Shown: piece by piece, positions 47,101 through 58,079 of the stretch
Position numbering within the stretch: position 1 is the first letter of the stretch
Layout: each line of letters begins with the position of its first letter
Origin: Anaspis maculata
Lineage: Eukaryota; Arthropoda; Insecta; Coleoptera; Scraptiidae
DNA length: 64,000 nt
Assembly: GCA_949128115.1 (NCBI GenBank)
Contig: OX421964.1
Coordinates: forward strand, 2,666,001 to 2,730,000
Direction: 5' to 3'
Position numbers and translations under genes: made by a program
Notes under the pieces: model-generated
Database searches by the model: none
Told to the model about the DNA's origin: nothing
What the model saw: only the letters and a program-made list of their open reading frames with translations

Positions 47101-50100
47101 AGTCCCTCACACTCTTGAAAATCCTTAGAAATCGGGTAGAAATCTCTAAAAATCCCTATGCATCTTCTAGAAATACTAAAAGCAATCCCGTAGAGACCTT
47201 GAGAAATCCCTTAAATTTTCGTAGAAATCTTGAGAGATCCTTTGAATTCCCGTAGATTTCAGAAATCTCGCTAGAATTTTTCCAAATTCTCGTAAAAGTA
47301 TTTACAAATTCCTATACGTATTACAATATCCCATACAAATGTTTAAAATTTCTTCTCTGGATTTCCATAAATCCCTGGAAATTTTGTAAAAATCTTGAAG
47401 AGTCTTTAGAAATTTCTCGATTATTCCCAGAAATTCTTGAAATTCCTGGACATCCAAAACAAATTTCCAGAAATCCTAAAGAAATTCTCAAAACTTCCTG
47501 TAAATTCTCAGAAATCCCATGAAAGACTCCTCAGTTATTCCATAAAAATCTTGGAAACTCCCACGGGTCTTGTGAAATCCTTTAGAAATTCTCACAGTGA
47601 ATAGTAATAATTTAAAATGAAGACTCAAAAATCCCTAGAAGGCTTTGAAACTACCGTTGAAATTCAAGAGCATTAGAATTCCATACAAATCTTCACCCTA
47701 GCCAATCAGTTTATTGAAATCTTCAATCCCAGCACTACATAGAAATTCTCATCAGTACTCAGAAACCCCGTGATAATTTTGAGAAAACCTTAAAAATCCT
47801 GTAGAAGTCTTCAGAAATGCTTGGAGATTTCGTAGAAATATTAGGAAATCCATAGAAATTCTGAACGGATCATTTGAAATCCTTAGACTTCCCGGCGATA
47901 TCTCCAGAAATCCCTAGAAATTTCCACAGGAATCCTTGAAAATCTTGTGAACAACTTTGAAGATTATGTAGAAATCTTTAGAAATGTCTCAAAAATCTCT
48001 TGAAACCCTTCAAAAATCCCTAGATGCCAAGAATTCTATACAGATTTTCGTGAATTCCTAAAAATCCCGTAGAAATCTTGAGAAATCCATAGAAATTTTT
48101 GGGCGTCTTCAAAAGCCTCAAGAAATCCCTTCAAACTCTTTTAGAAATATCTTGGAAATCCCTTGGAATCCTGTAGAAATGTACAAAAATCAAGAGATTC
48201 TCAGAAATACTGCGCAATTTTCAGAAATCTCATACGAATCATCAGTAATCCCTAGAAATTTCTGAGAAATCTTGAGAAAATCCCTAGGAATATTCTAGAG
48301 ATCTTGAAAAAATCTCGTCTTCATCTTCAGAAATTCTCAAATTCGTGAAAATAAACTCAGTCGAAAAAAAGGATGAAGTTGTAAGCTGGAAGAAAATCCT
48401 CAGAAATTTCAGAGAAATCCCTAGAAGTTTTAAAAAACCTTGTAAAAATATGCATAAATCTGTAATATACCGGGAAAATCTTTAGAAATTCCGAAGAATC
48501 TTGTAGAAATCTTGAGAACTCCTTAAAATTTCCAGAAATCCTTTAGGATCTCGTGGAAGTTTCTGGAGATCTCTAGAAGTCTTTGAAAATTTCATAGGAA
48601 TCTTGAAAAGCCTAGCAATCTCATACAAATCTTCATTCTGCCCGTGGAAATCCTGAACACAATAGAGATTACATACTTATCTTCAATTCCAAAAATCTCT
48701 ACACATTTTCATCAATCCTTAGAAATCTGTGGTAACCCCGTAAAAATCTTTGTGTGATCCCTAGAAATTCCGCAGAAAAATTCAGAAATCCCTGGAAAAC
48801 ATATACGAATCTCTAGGAATCCCTAGAGATCCCGTGGAAATGTACAGAGATCCCAAGAAATTCTCACAGGAACTCTCAGAAATCTCGTGAATGTCTTCAA
48901 TAATCCTGTAGAAATTCTTCAAATATCTCATAGGAATCTTCAGGAATTCCTAGAAATGTAATACAAATATTTATGAGTTCTTAGAAATCCGGTAGAAATA
49001 ATTGAGAAATCCATATATCCCATACACTTCCTATTTTCAGTAGAATTACTTTTTGAAGCAAAAATAAAATGACACAGCTGGGGGACTACGGCTACGGCTG
49101 ATGGCACCTGCAAAGTTTTGGAGCGAAACTATCAGCCGTCATCGGCCGTATTCTCCCAGCTAGGGCATCCAATCAAGAGACTTAAACGGAATCCCGGGAT
49201 TTCGGGATTGAAAATTTCAAATCCCGGGATCCCGGGATTTTCGGGATTCCTCAAATGACGCAGCTTTTCACCTCAGTTGAGTGGAAAACAGAGTCAAAGC
49301 AAAAAACACAGAACAATAAGTAAGAACCATCATCCTTTGACACCAATATCAGTATTTTATTGTATTTATTTTGCATAAATAGAACATTACAGTTGCATTA
49401 CAATTATGCGTGTTTTCTTCGAGGAAGCAAAAATCACTTGCTGAGACAAAATAAATAGTTTTTTTTTTAATTATCACAGTTGTAACGCTACCCTAACGCC
49501 GCCACTGGAAGAGGTCGACAACAGCGCCCTCTAGGAGGTAAGAAGATGGCCGCAGGGAACGCCACATCTCGCTCTCGGTCGTTCTGAGTAAAATTCGTAA
49601 AATTACAATAAAATACAAAGTCTCAGTTTTGTCGTAATAGGGAATAAACCCTTCTTCACATCGTACACCCGTGTGTTTTTTTTTATTTATGTAGTCCGTC
49701 GTGTTACACAGTTTATTTAATTTCATGTGTTTGGACACGTTCTCAAGTTTTCAAGGGCTGCTATTTTCATTTCCATATAACTTCACCTGGAACATGTAAT
49801 CCAGGCCCTAGCAGTACTTCTGTAGGAAAAACGATGTAATCGAATTTTTTTTTTTGGAATCGTTAGAGGATCATCCCAGGACAAATAATCACTCGGGTGC
49901 TTTCGCGATTTCTGGTACATTTTCCAGCAATATCGCATCAAAGTTGGCGGCTGGTCAATTCTTCAGTTCGCTGATATTTCTTGGAGTTTTTACGATTTTT
50001 TTTCAAATAAAAGTACTAATCTACTCAAAAAACAATTCCGGATCGAATGGTGCTGTCAGATTTTGAGTACTTACGTTATACCGGGTGAAAAAAATATAAA

Positions 50101-53100
50101 ACGAGTTTTATATTTTTTCTCCAACTTTTTAGTTTCTTGACCGATTTTCACAAACTTTATGTCAAAAGCTCGCTGATTAAATCGTCTACTTGAATCAATT
50201 GTCAATATAGCCAAATTATCAAAAATCACGATGGCGGCGGCGAACCCAAATAAAAATGTGTCGTATTTCGAGATTTTTTTTTTGATTTCTAAACTTCGTA
50301 AAGAACGACACTGATGGTGGATTCTGGAAGATTCAGCTTTCTTCTGCAATTTGGGACTGGATTTACTTGATTCGCACATTACACTGTGAATATAGTGAAT
50401 TAAAGGAAGATCCACTTGTGATTTTTTCCAAATTCACAATAAATCAGCAGTTTAAAAACCTCCCGCGAATCCTTATTTCTGAAGCAATTTCTACACACTT
50501 GGTAGTGATCGTAAGCTGTGTGCATAGGCTACAAATACCGTGTTGGTGCATGGCCGAAGTTCCGAAATTTTAGATGATAGATGACGTGAATGGTGGAGGT
50601 GCGCATGTCAAATATCGAATATTCTACTTTTTGTTCTCACATGTTCTGAACGAAATTTCTATAAATGGTTGGCTTAATGGTCAGCTGGATAAACACGCAA
50701 CGAGAGTCAAATGTTGAAAGAGTCGAAATGTGAAATTTTCAAATAGACGACTTTACTTCTTTGGAGAAAATGAAACGGTTCTATCCGTTGGTCCAGGAAT
50801 TTTTGCTGTTAAAATCGCAAGTAGCGAACAAAAATGAAAGCCAGCCGGATTTTTGTATATAAGCTCAGTTAAGCATGTAGTTCAACATAGTCAAAGTTCT
50901 CAAGAATCTGGTGTGAGCTTCGACCGTTGTGGCCTCGAGAAGAACTTGAGGATCAGTTTTTCGCGTATATCTCGTGAACAATGGCACTTGGGAAGAATGT
51001 GTTCGGAAAGAAATTGTTGAAAATTTTATTGTCTATAAGAAAGGTCCTTAAACGTTTCATCGTCAGTCCACTCTTTCTTCGTCAAAACACAAGAAAATTA
51101 ATATAATCCAGATGCTCGATGCTGAAGACTGTATGGACCTTGAGTTTTATGATGGCGAAGTGCCATCTCGTAGAGGTGTTGGTTGATCCACTATTTCTTG
51201 ATTGAAACTTGAAGTCATCAATATGAACTATGCCGGCGGCATATACAGGGTGAAATAATAATAAAAAGTTGAACATTTCTTCCTCAAGAACCAGAATAGG
51301 TGAAGACATGTAAATCGCCATAAATAATTCTGATTTCATGGTCATGAAGTCGTCGTAATCTTGAATCAGATATCTTGAGCCGTTCTTGAAATATCTTCAA
51401 AAGACTGAAGTTGTTACCGGAAAAAATAATTTTTTCGTCTACTCATCAGAAAAAAAGTTGACTGTGTTTTTTCTTAAAGTAGTTGGCCTAGAAAGTGTTT
51501 TCCACTATTATTTCATTTTAAATGTGATTTATCATTGTTTCGATTCTAAACACCAAGTCTCGATTCAATATCTGAAGAGTTACTGATAGACGGAAAACTA
51601 GTTTTTTTTCGTAACGACTTCAGTCATCTGAAGATATGTCAGAAACGGCTCAACATATTTGATCCAAGTTTACGACGACTTCATGACCATGAAATTAGAA
51701 ATATTTTTGGCGATTTATATGTCTTCACCTGTTATGGTTCTTGAGGTACATTTCTTCAACTTCTTATTTTTATTTCACCCTGTATATGCCGCCGGCATAG
51801 TTGGTATTGATGGCAAATAGTTACAGTCAAAACAGAATAGATCGAACAACACCTCTACCAAGTGGCACCCCGCCATCATAAAACTCAAGGTCCATACAGT
51901 CTTCAGCATCGAGCATCTGGATTATTTTAATTTTCTTGTGTTTTGACGAAGAAAGAGTGGACTGACGATGAAACGTGTAAGGACCTTTCTTATAGACAAT
52001 AAAATTTTCAACAATTTCTTCCCAAGCACGTTCTTCCCAAGTGCTATTGTTCACGAGATATACGCGAAAAACTGATCCTCAAGTTCTTCTCGAGGCCACA
52101 ACGGCCGAAGCTCACACCGGATTCTTGAGAACTTTGACTATGTTGAACTACATGCTTAACTGAGCTTATATACAAAAATCCGGCTGGCTTTCATTTTTGT
52201 TCGCTACTTGCGATTTTAACAGCAAAAATTCCTGGACCAACGGATAGAACCGTTTTATTTTCTCCAAAGAAGTAGAGTCGTCTGTTTGAAAATTTCGCAT
52301 TTCGACTCTTTCAACATTTGACTCTCGTTGCGTGTTTATCCAGCTGACCATTAAGCCAACCATTTATAGAAATTTCGTTCAGAACATGTGAGAACAAAAA
52401 GTAGAATATTCGATATTTGACATGCGCACCTCCACCATTCACGTCATCTATCATCTAAAATTTCGAAACTTCGGCCATGCACCAACACGGTATTTGTAGC
52501 CTATGCACACAGCTTACGATCACTACCAAGTGTGTAGAAATTGCTTCAGAAATAAGGATTCGCGGGAGGTTTTTAAACTGCTGATTTATTGTGAATTTGG
52601 AAAAAATCACAAGTGGACCTTCCTTTAATTTACTATATTTTCACAGTGTAATGTGCGAATCAAGTAAATCTAGTCCCAAATTGCAGGAGAAAGCTGAATC
52701 TTCCAGAATCAACATCAGTGTCGTTCTTTACGAAGTTTAGAAATCAAAAAACAATTCTCGAAATACGAAACATTTTTATTTGGGTTCGCCGCCGCCATCT
52801 TGATTTTTGATAATTTGGCTATATTGACAATTGATTTGAGTAGACGATTTAGTCGGCGAGCTTTTGACATAAAGTTTGTGAAAATCGGCCAAGAAACTAA
52901 AAAGTTGGGGAAAAAATATAAAACTCGTTTTATTTTTTTTTTCACCCGGTATAACGTAAGTACTCAAAATCTGACAGCACCATTCGATCCGGAATTGTTT
53001 TTTGAGTAGATTAGTACTTTTATTTGAAAAAAATCGCAAAAACTCCAAGAAATATCAGCGAACTGAAGAATTGACCAGCCGCCAACTTTGATGCGATATT

Positions 53101-56100
53101 GCTGGAAAATGTACCAGAAATCGCGAAAGCACCCGAGTGATTATTTGTCCTGGGATGATCCTCTAACGATTCAAAAAAAAAATTTTTGATTACATCGTTT
53201 TTCCTACAGAAGTACTGCTAGGGACAGGACTAATGAGTATCATGGTGTTTGGTGGTATGGTAACCGGAAGAGGTATCTGGTGTGAAAATACAGGCTCTAC
53301 AGTGTAATGTACCATGTACATACCTCGCCTATGATTTCTAATATTAGTATTATTATCAAGTACCAATACTATCAATTACCACCAATTATTAAACAGCAAA
53401 TGATGATTGGCTACTAGCTTTATTTCAGCAGAATAAATATGATAATTATTATGTACTAAAAAAAAATGGTTTCAAATCCAGTGTGCTCACTTGAATAATC
53501 TGTGTTTCTTGCATTAACGCCATTAGCTCTATTTTTCATTCAAGTGAGGTGAAAAGATGCATCATTTGAAAAATCCCGAAAATCCCGGGATATTGGTGGA
53601 AAAATCCCGGGATTTTCGGGATTGGATGCCCTACTCCCAGCGCTCCAGCTTGTTACTTTATTTTCGCTCCAAAAAAACATTCTACTGAAAAAAGAAAGTG
53701 TTTGGGATATAGAAAGTTTTGGGAATCCTCAACATTCTTTGAAAGTTCTTACAAAATCTCGTAGAAATTTCTGTTGAAATCACTGAAAATACCTACCGTA
53801 GAAATTTCCCAAAATCCAAAGGAATTCTCAGAAATCGTTGGAAATTTTTAAAACTCCTTACGAATTGTTTAAAATCTCTGAATATCCTGTAGGAATCCTA
53901 AAAAATCCCTTGGTATTCTAGAAACTCTAGAACTGCTCAGAAATTTTCAGAAATCTTTGATATCTCATAGAAGCTTTAGAAATTCCTGGAAATCCCATAG
54001 ATAAATCCAGAAATCCTAAGAAACTCTCAGAAGAATTGGTTAATGAAAGAATAAGAGAGACTCTTGTAAAGATAGTTGAAAAACCTTCAAAATGAAAACA
54101 GTCCAAATCCCGACACACCCTTAGCCCGACAGACTTCAAATCCCGACAAGTTCGAAAGAGCGACATCTGATATTCCCGACAGCCTGAATCCCGTCAGCCT
54201 TTTTCTTGACATCCCCAATCCCGACAGTCCAAAATTCCGACAGTCTTTATCCCGACCCCTCATAATCCCGACAGACTGAAAATCGCGACAGTTTGAATTC
54301 CGACAATTTGAATCTTGACCCTTCGTAATCCCGACACCCTGAATCCCGACAACTCTAATTTTCACACACCAAGAGCACGACACGCTGAATCTCACAAGTC
54401 TGAATGTCTTCAAGTGTAATTTGGAGCCCTTAGTTATGTGTTACATGTCTCTCAGAATTTCACTAAGCCCCCTTATATCATTTGATGTTATCCCCTTTAT
54501 TGTGATTTCAGTATAATTTTTGTGAGCCTGCTGAGTTCCTTTACATTTTCTGTTAATTTCTGAGCATAATTAGCATCCTTGTGCCGCGTCATGTCATTTG
54601 GAGCCCTATCGAGCCCCATTGGTTCCTCAAATGTATTTGGAGCCCTGATGAGCCCCTTCATGTTTTTTATATGGCTTCCAGTGTACCAGATATCCCAAAA
54701 GGAGCTTCATTTGTCTTCTATAACTTTTCATTCTTACTACTCTATTTACTGGGCCGCCCCCTTGTGTCGTCAATCGTTTAAAGCCTTTCTAAGCCCCTTT
54801 GCATTTTTCGTTGACCTTTGGAGCTCTGTCGAGTCCCCTTGTGCCCTTATGTGTCGTTGGAGCCCTGAGGAGCTCCTTCGGGTGGCTTTCAGAGTTTTAC
54901 CAAGCCTCCTCGTACCTTCTTGCGTTGTCAGAAGCCCTAGTGGCCCCTAGGGCCACTTGTTCTTTCAATGTTGTTTGAAGTCCTGCTGAGCCCCCTTGCA
55001 TTTTCCGTAGATTTTTACCAACTAGTTAGCACTTTCGTCTTCTTGTGTTATCCAGAATCCAGAATTTCATTGGGCCCTCTTTTTTCTTCAACGTTTTTTA
55101 AGCCTTGCTGAGCCCTTTACATTTTCCCGTGACTTTCGGAGTACAAGTAGTAGGCACCCGTAATGTTATATTTGAAGTTCTGTCGGGCCCCCCTTAGCCC
55201 TTGAATGTAGTTGGGGTGCTCATGAGCCCCCTAATGATTGTCTTTAGTACCAGTAAGCCTCCTTTTGTTATACAGCGCTCCACTGGATCCCCTTGTGTCT
55301 TCAATATTGTTTGCAGGCCTGCTAGCCCCCTTGCATTTCTCGTGGCTTTCGGAGCTCTATCAGGCTCCCTTGTGTCCCCATGTGTCGTTCGGTAATCTGA
55401 TGAGCCCCCTTATGTTATTCGTGATCTCTAGATCCAGATCTCTAGTAAGCCCCCTTGCTCCTTCCTGCGTTGATGTTAGCCTTGGTGGTTTCTATGACTT
55501 TTGAAGCCATAATAAGCACCCTGTGCCATCATGTGATATGCGGAGCACTGTCGGGCCCCTTGTGTCCTCAAGTGTGGTTTGGAGCCCTGATCAGCCCCCT
55601 TGTGTTTTTTTCGTGGGTTTTAGGATTCCAATAAGCCCCCTTGTACCTTCTTGCGGTGTTGAAAGTCTTGGCAGCCCTCCGAGGGCCCCCTTGTTTCTTC
55701 AACGTCTTTTGAAGCCCTGCCGAGCCCACCTACATTTTTTTGTGGCTTTCAGAGCGTTAGCAAGAATCTTATGCCTTCATGTTATCGGACCCCTATGTGT
55801 TCTTAAGACTCACTCAAGACTCAAGTACACTTAGTGTAGGTAGTTTAGTAGGTTGTAGGTAGCCCTATCAGCCCATTTATGTTGTTTTTTTTTGTCTTTC
55901 AAAGTACCAGTAAGCCTCTTTTGCCTTTTTTTGTTATATAGGGCTGTTATAAAGAGCGCGCGCGCAGTAAAATTGAATGTAGGTGCCGAGATACTTTACA
56001 GTCCCCCTCGACAGTGGAATGGATCTATCGAAAGAGTTGATACAGAAAGTAAGAAAATTGGAGGTTAGGAAACCAGCACATTTCGATTTGGCGCGAACGG

Positions 56101-56640
56101 TTATAACGGGATATTCAAATTTTTTGTGAAATGATATAAATGATGTAATTTATGTAAATTGCATTCTCAACTTACAATTTTATTTAAGTAATTCATGAAA
56201 ACATTCCGTAGATTGCAGAAAATCGCCGGTAATTTATGGAATTATTGGAAGTTTCATGTTACTACAAAATTTACTTGCATAAATTCAATTATTTACATAA
56301 ATAACGCATGATTTCATGTGCTTGGTAATTTTACGGTTGTTTTATATTATTCATATAACTGACAAATTGAAAAATTACAATTGTAACTGACGAATTGAAA
56401 AATTACAATTACCATCCGTGTTTTTGCATTGTTTCTAAGAAGTCTTCTTATTCTTGAGCTTTATCAAGATTCTTCCTCTCTCTTGTGCTTGGCTTTCCTC
56501 ACCGAGTTTCGTCTTTGCACTATAGTCAAGTTCTCACTCTCGCTTAGTTTTCCATAAGTTCACAAAAGGGTTTTCAGATGGCAAGAGGATTGTATTCAGT
56601 CATATCTCTGCTGTTAAGTCTGCATTTCAAACGTAGATAA
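44145..56640 (+). CDS. Odorant receptor OR3 (7tm_6 family), seven exons, 10-kb last intron
   Basis: Model: exon 1 44145-44190, exon 2 44253-44434, exon 3 44844-45367, exon 4 45426-45528, exon 5 46020-46130, exon 6 46204-46359, exon 7 56578-56640. These sum to 394 codons plus stop in one frame, with phases identical to OR2. Exon 2 has HFWLLHLCCIGIFTKK and TM1; exon 3 SNAVIYCTFSLGFVAVMLFL and KFALLPTAYAMVVHP; exon 4 RPLFVVLAGFGFVLGICIVV; exon 5 TLLLLAGILTLICYFCLI; exon 6 LKWYTLNKANRSALLMLLRH (the family's conserved loop) and IDYDLGIR; exon 7 MARGLYSVISLLLSL. AATAAA follows at 56792. All internal donors are GT except the first, where GCAAGC is the only in-phase site. Element C fills the last intron. 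Predicted role: ligand-binding subunit of an Orco-type odorant channel. It could be expressed if the long intron is spliced. Confidence 0.85.
46735..49012 (+). repeat. GAAATCC array (copy C, part 1)
   Basis: The longest uninterrupted array, about 2.3 kb. GAAATCCCGTAGAAATC-like units recur every 13-16 bp with linkers such as TTGA, CTTC and CTCA. Units are diverged throughout. GAAATTTC pairs occur, for example at 47409 and 48255. Confidence 0.88.
49481..49708. mobile_element. Solo LTR, 228 bp
   Basis: It starts TGTAACGC and ends GTTACA, with perfect TGTAAC/GTTACA terminal inverted repeats. It is flanked by a 4-bp duplication CAGT (49477-49480 and 49709-49712). AATAAA occurs at 49607 and 49643. 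Size, TG...CA ends and duplication fit an LTR left after recombination. The parent family is not identified. Confidence 0.8.
49796..53224. repeat. 3.4-kb near-perfect hairpin
   Basis: The left arm (about 49796-51440) and right arm (about 51580-53224) are reverse complements with few changes and a loop of about 140 bp. Both ends read CCCTAGCAGTACTTCTGTAG. The minus strand of the right arm has open frames (52363-52166, starting MVGLMVSWINTQRES; 52054-51827, starting MNNSTWEERAWEE) that are broken in the left arm. No domain recognised; they may be a captured gene fragment. The loop side carries ATACAGGGTGAAAT and its mirror next to GCCGGCGGCAT. Confidence 0.9.
53716..54040 (+). repeat. GAAATCC array (copy C, part 2)
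   Basis: The array resumes after the nested complex and runs to AGAAGAATTGGTTAATGAA, the same junction word that ends the array in copy A (29692). Confidence 0.8.
54085..54410 (+). repeat. ATCCCGACAG loosely periodic array
   Basis: ATCCCGACA or ATTCCGACA words recur about every 17-20 bp with variable linkers (GTCCAA, GACTTCA, CCTGA). It is a separate minisatellite type inserted in copy C. Reading frames through it are repeat translation. Confidence 0.8.
54420..55930 (-). repeat. AGCCCCCTTGTGTC array, block 3
   Basis: GGAGCCCTGATGAGCCCCCT, CTTGTGTCGTC, GTGGCTTTCGGAGC and CAGTAAGCC words recur every 60-100 bp. Reverse orientation of the 5575-6090 and 58930-60660 family. Proline/serine-rich open frames up to 123 codons here are repeat translation. 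Confidence 0.75.
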
Positions 56641-56791
56641 AATTGGTTCGAGACCACGTTCCTAGCGATCCTGCGAACGCATTTCTGATTACATACTCAC
56701 AGGTGTACCTACCTCGTCTCACAATAACCTAAATGAATTGTATAAATGTACCTGTATCTACTTAGCTATATGTAAGTATATCTACCTGAAT

Positions 56792-56797
56792 AATAAA
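56792..56797 (+). terminator. Candidate polyadenylation signal of OR3
   Basis: AATAAA lies 150 bp after the OR3 stop codon. The duplicated orphan exon downstream also has an AATAAA at a comparable place (about 57881). Confidence 0.4.
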
Positions 56798-56929
56798 AAA
56801 CTTGTTACATTTTCGCAGTTTAAGTATTTGCATTGTTCAAGCCTTTGGAAGTTCCTCACAAACATGCTCAGCGAATTCTTCTCGTTTCGTTGTGCTTGAA
56901 TCTGATACCATTGTCAAAATTTAGGGACT

Positions 56930-57679
56930 AATATTGCTTTTACTGACTTTTCTTACACGCCATAATCATGAAGGCAATAAGCAAAAATCAGAAAGTCGCT
57001 TGGGGTTGATACGATGCAGCTTTCGCAGTTGATATTCTGATCGCAAAAATAAATATTTAGTTTTATAGCTCTAACGTCAGACGAGCTTCAGCGCTTATAT
57101 GAACAATAAAAGCTTTAATGCCGCCCACTGAGCTCCAGCGGCCTGGAACGAGGTTGAAGGCAAAAAAGACCAAACTCTAAAAAAAAAGCTCCGTCAGAAA
57201 CAAAATGTAGGTGCTCTCGCTTCATAAATAACTTGATATTTTCAATACCCACGGTAATGGGAATTAGTTTTTTTTTTTGGGTAGGGGAAACGAGGGAGCC
57301 AGGGAGTAAGCTGTCAAGTTGACTGATGGAAGGTGAACGAGAGTACAAACTATATTAAAAACTGATTCAGAAGGAGATTTCAATAACATCATCTGCTCGA
57401 ATACTGTGACGGTATGCTGGCTGCTCAGTGCTTATCCTCTCGCATTTTCCCTTTATGTTGTAATTTTCACGTCGCTTTTTTAACTGTATAATCTCTGGAG
57501 GGCCTCGGGACAGGAACGTTTCTCAAATAAATGTGGTTTTGTCTATAATATCTGTTTTTTCTTTGTGGGGGGAACTCTGAGTATATCTGCAAGAATAAAC
57601 GGTTCGTAAATGAATGATTGATGCGAAAAAAGGAATTTTGCACCAGTTTGATCAATATGCCTGTGTATCGTGTTCTCAG
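56930..57679. other. Unassigned sequence between the two last-exon copies
   Basis: Nothing recognised beyond the end of the duplicated block. Confidence 0.3.
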
Positions 57680-57745
57680 GTGGTTAGAGGATTGTATTCA
57701 GTCATATCTCTCCCGTTGAGTCTGCGCGTTCCAGACGCAAATAAA
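57680..57745 (+). pseudogene. Orphan odorant receptor last exon
   Basis: The acceptor TGTTCTCAG is followed by VVRGLYSVISLPLSLRV, almost the same as OR3 exon 7 (MARGLYSVISLLLSL). A 2-bp length change skips the stop, and no other receptor exons lie between 56640 and 57680. The surrounding 57678-57985 matches 56575-56930, so the last exon and 3' flank were duplicated as a block. Confidence 0.75.
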
Positions 57746-57985
57746 AACAGCTCGGTGCCAACGTTTCTGGCTAAACGGTTGAATGATGACACTCACGAAC
57801 GCGTTTCTGACTACAGGTGTATACCTCATCGCCAATAAACTAACTGAAATTATGTAGGCTCGTGTATACATGAATAGCGAATAAACTTGTTGCTAGTTTA
57901 TACAATTTTCAAGCCGGAAAGACTCCACATATGCTCAGCAACTTTCTCTTGTTGCGTTGAATCTGAGAACATTTCTGAAATTGCT

Positions 57986-58079
57986 GGTATACAGGTATAC
58001 TGGTTGTGCGATGATAACTTCAGACTTGGAGCTCGGGATGTGTGGTGTCATTTTTTTTTCACGAACAACCGGCTAAATC
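57986..58079. other. Short unassigned spacer
   Basis: Nothing recognised. Confidence 0.3.

Larger units (their letters stand above)
49161..53633. mobile_element. hAT-like non-autonomous element with 8-bp target duplication
   Basis: Ends TAGGGCATCCAATC and GATTGGATGCCCTA are perfect inverted repeats, flanked on both sides by CTCCCAGC (49153-49160 and 53634-53641), the 8-bp duplication typical of hAT elements. Subterminal AATCCCGGGATTTTCGGGAT words are also inverted, as are the CTTTTCACCTCA regions. No transposase remains. The interior holds a solo LTR and a 3.4-kb hairpin. Confidence 0.88.
49013..53715. mobile_element. Small palindromic MITE split by a hAT-like element
   Basis: Left part 49013-49160 (ATATCCCATACACTTC, CAGTAGAATTACTTTTTGAA, AAATAAAATGACACAGCTG) mirrors right part 53634-53715 (CAGCTTGTTACTTTATTTTC, CATTCTACTG, GTGTTTGGGATAT). 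The hAT-like element lies between them, so this was the earlier insertion. Confidence 0.65.
46426..56420 (+). mobile_element. GAAATCC-array element, copy C (interrupted), in OR3 intron 6
   Basis: The leader starts at about 46426 (GATGTTACATTAGGTGTAAT), 66 bp after the exon 6 donor. Next come TGTCATTTATGTGAATAATG, TGTAGAATTTTCAGCAGAAC, the array, and the tail ending ACCATCCGTG at 56420, 158 bp before exon 7. Insertions: a nested MITE/hAT/hairpin complex (49013-53715) and a 2-kb block of CCCGACA and AGCCCCCTTG arrays (about 54060-56130). Only leader, array and tail are original. Confidence 0.7.

Noticed and set aside
54579..55834. Serine/proline-rich open frames up to 123 codons
   Set aside because: They are translations of the AGCCCCCTTGTG repeat; overlapping frames are equally open.
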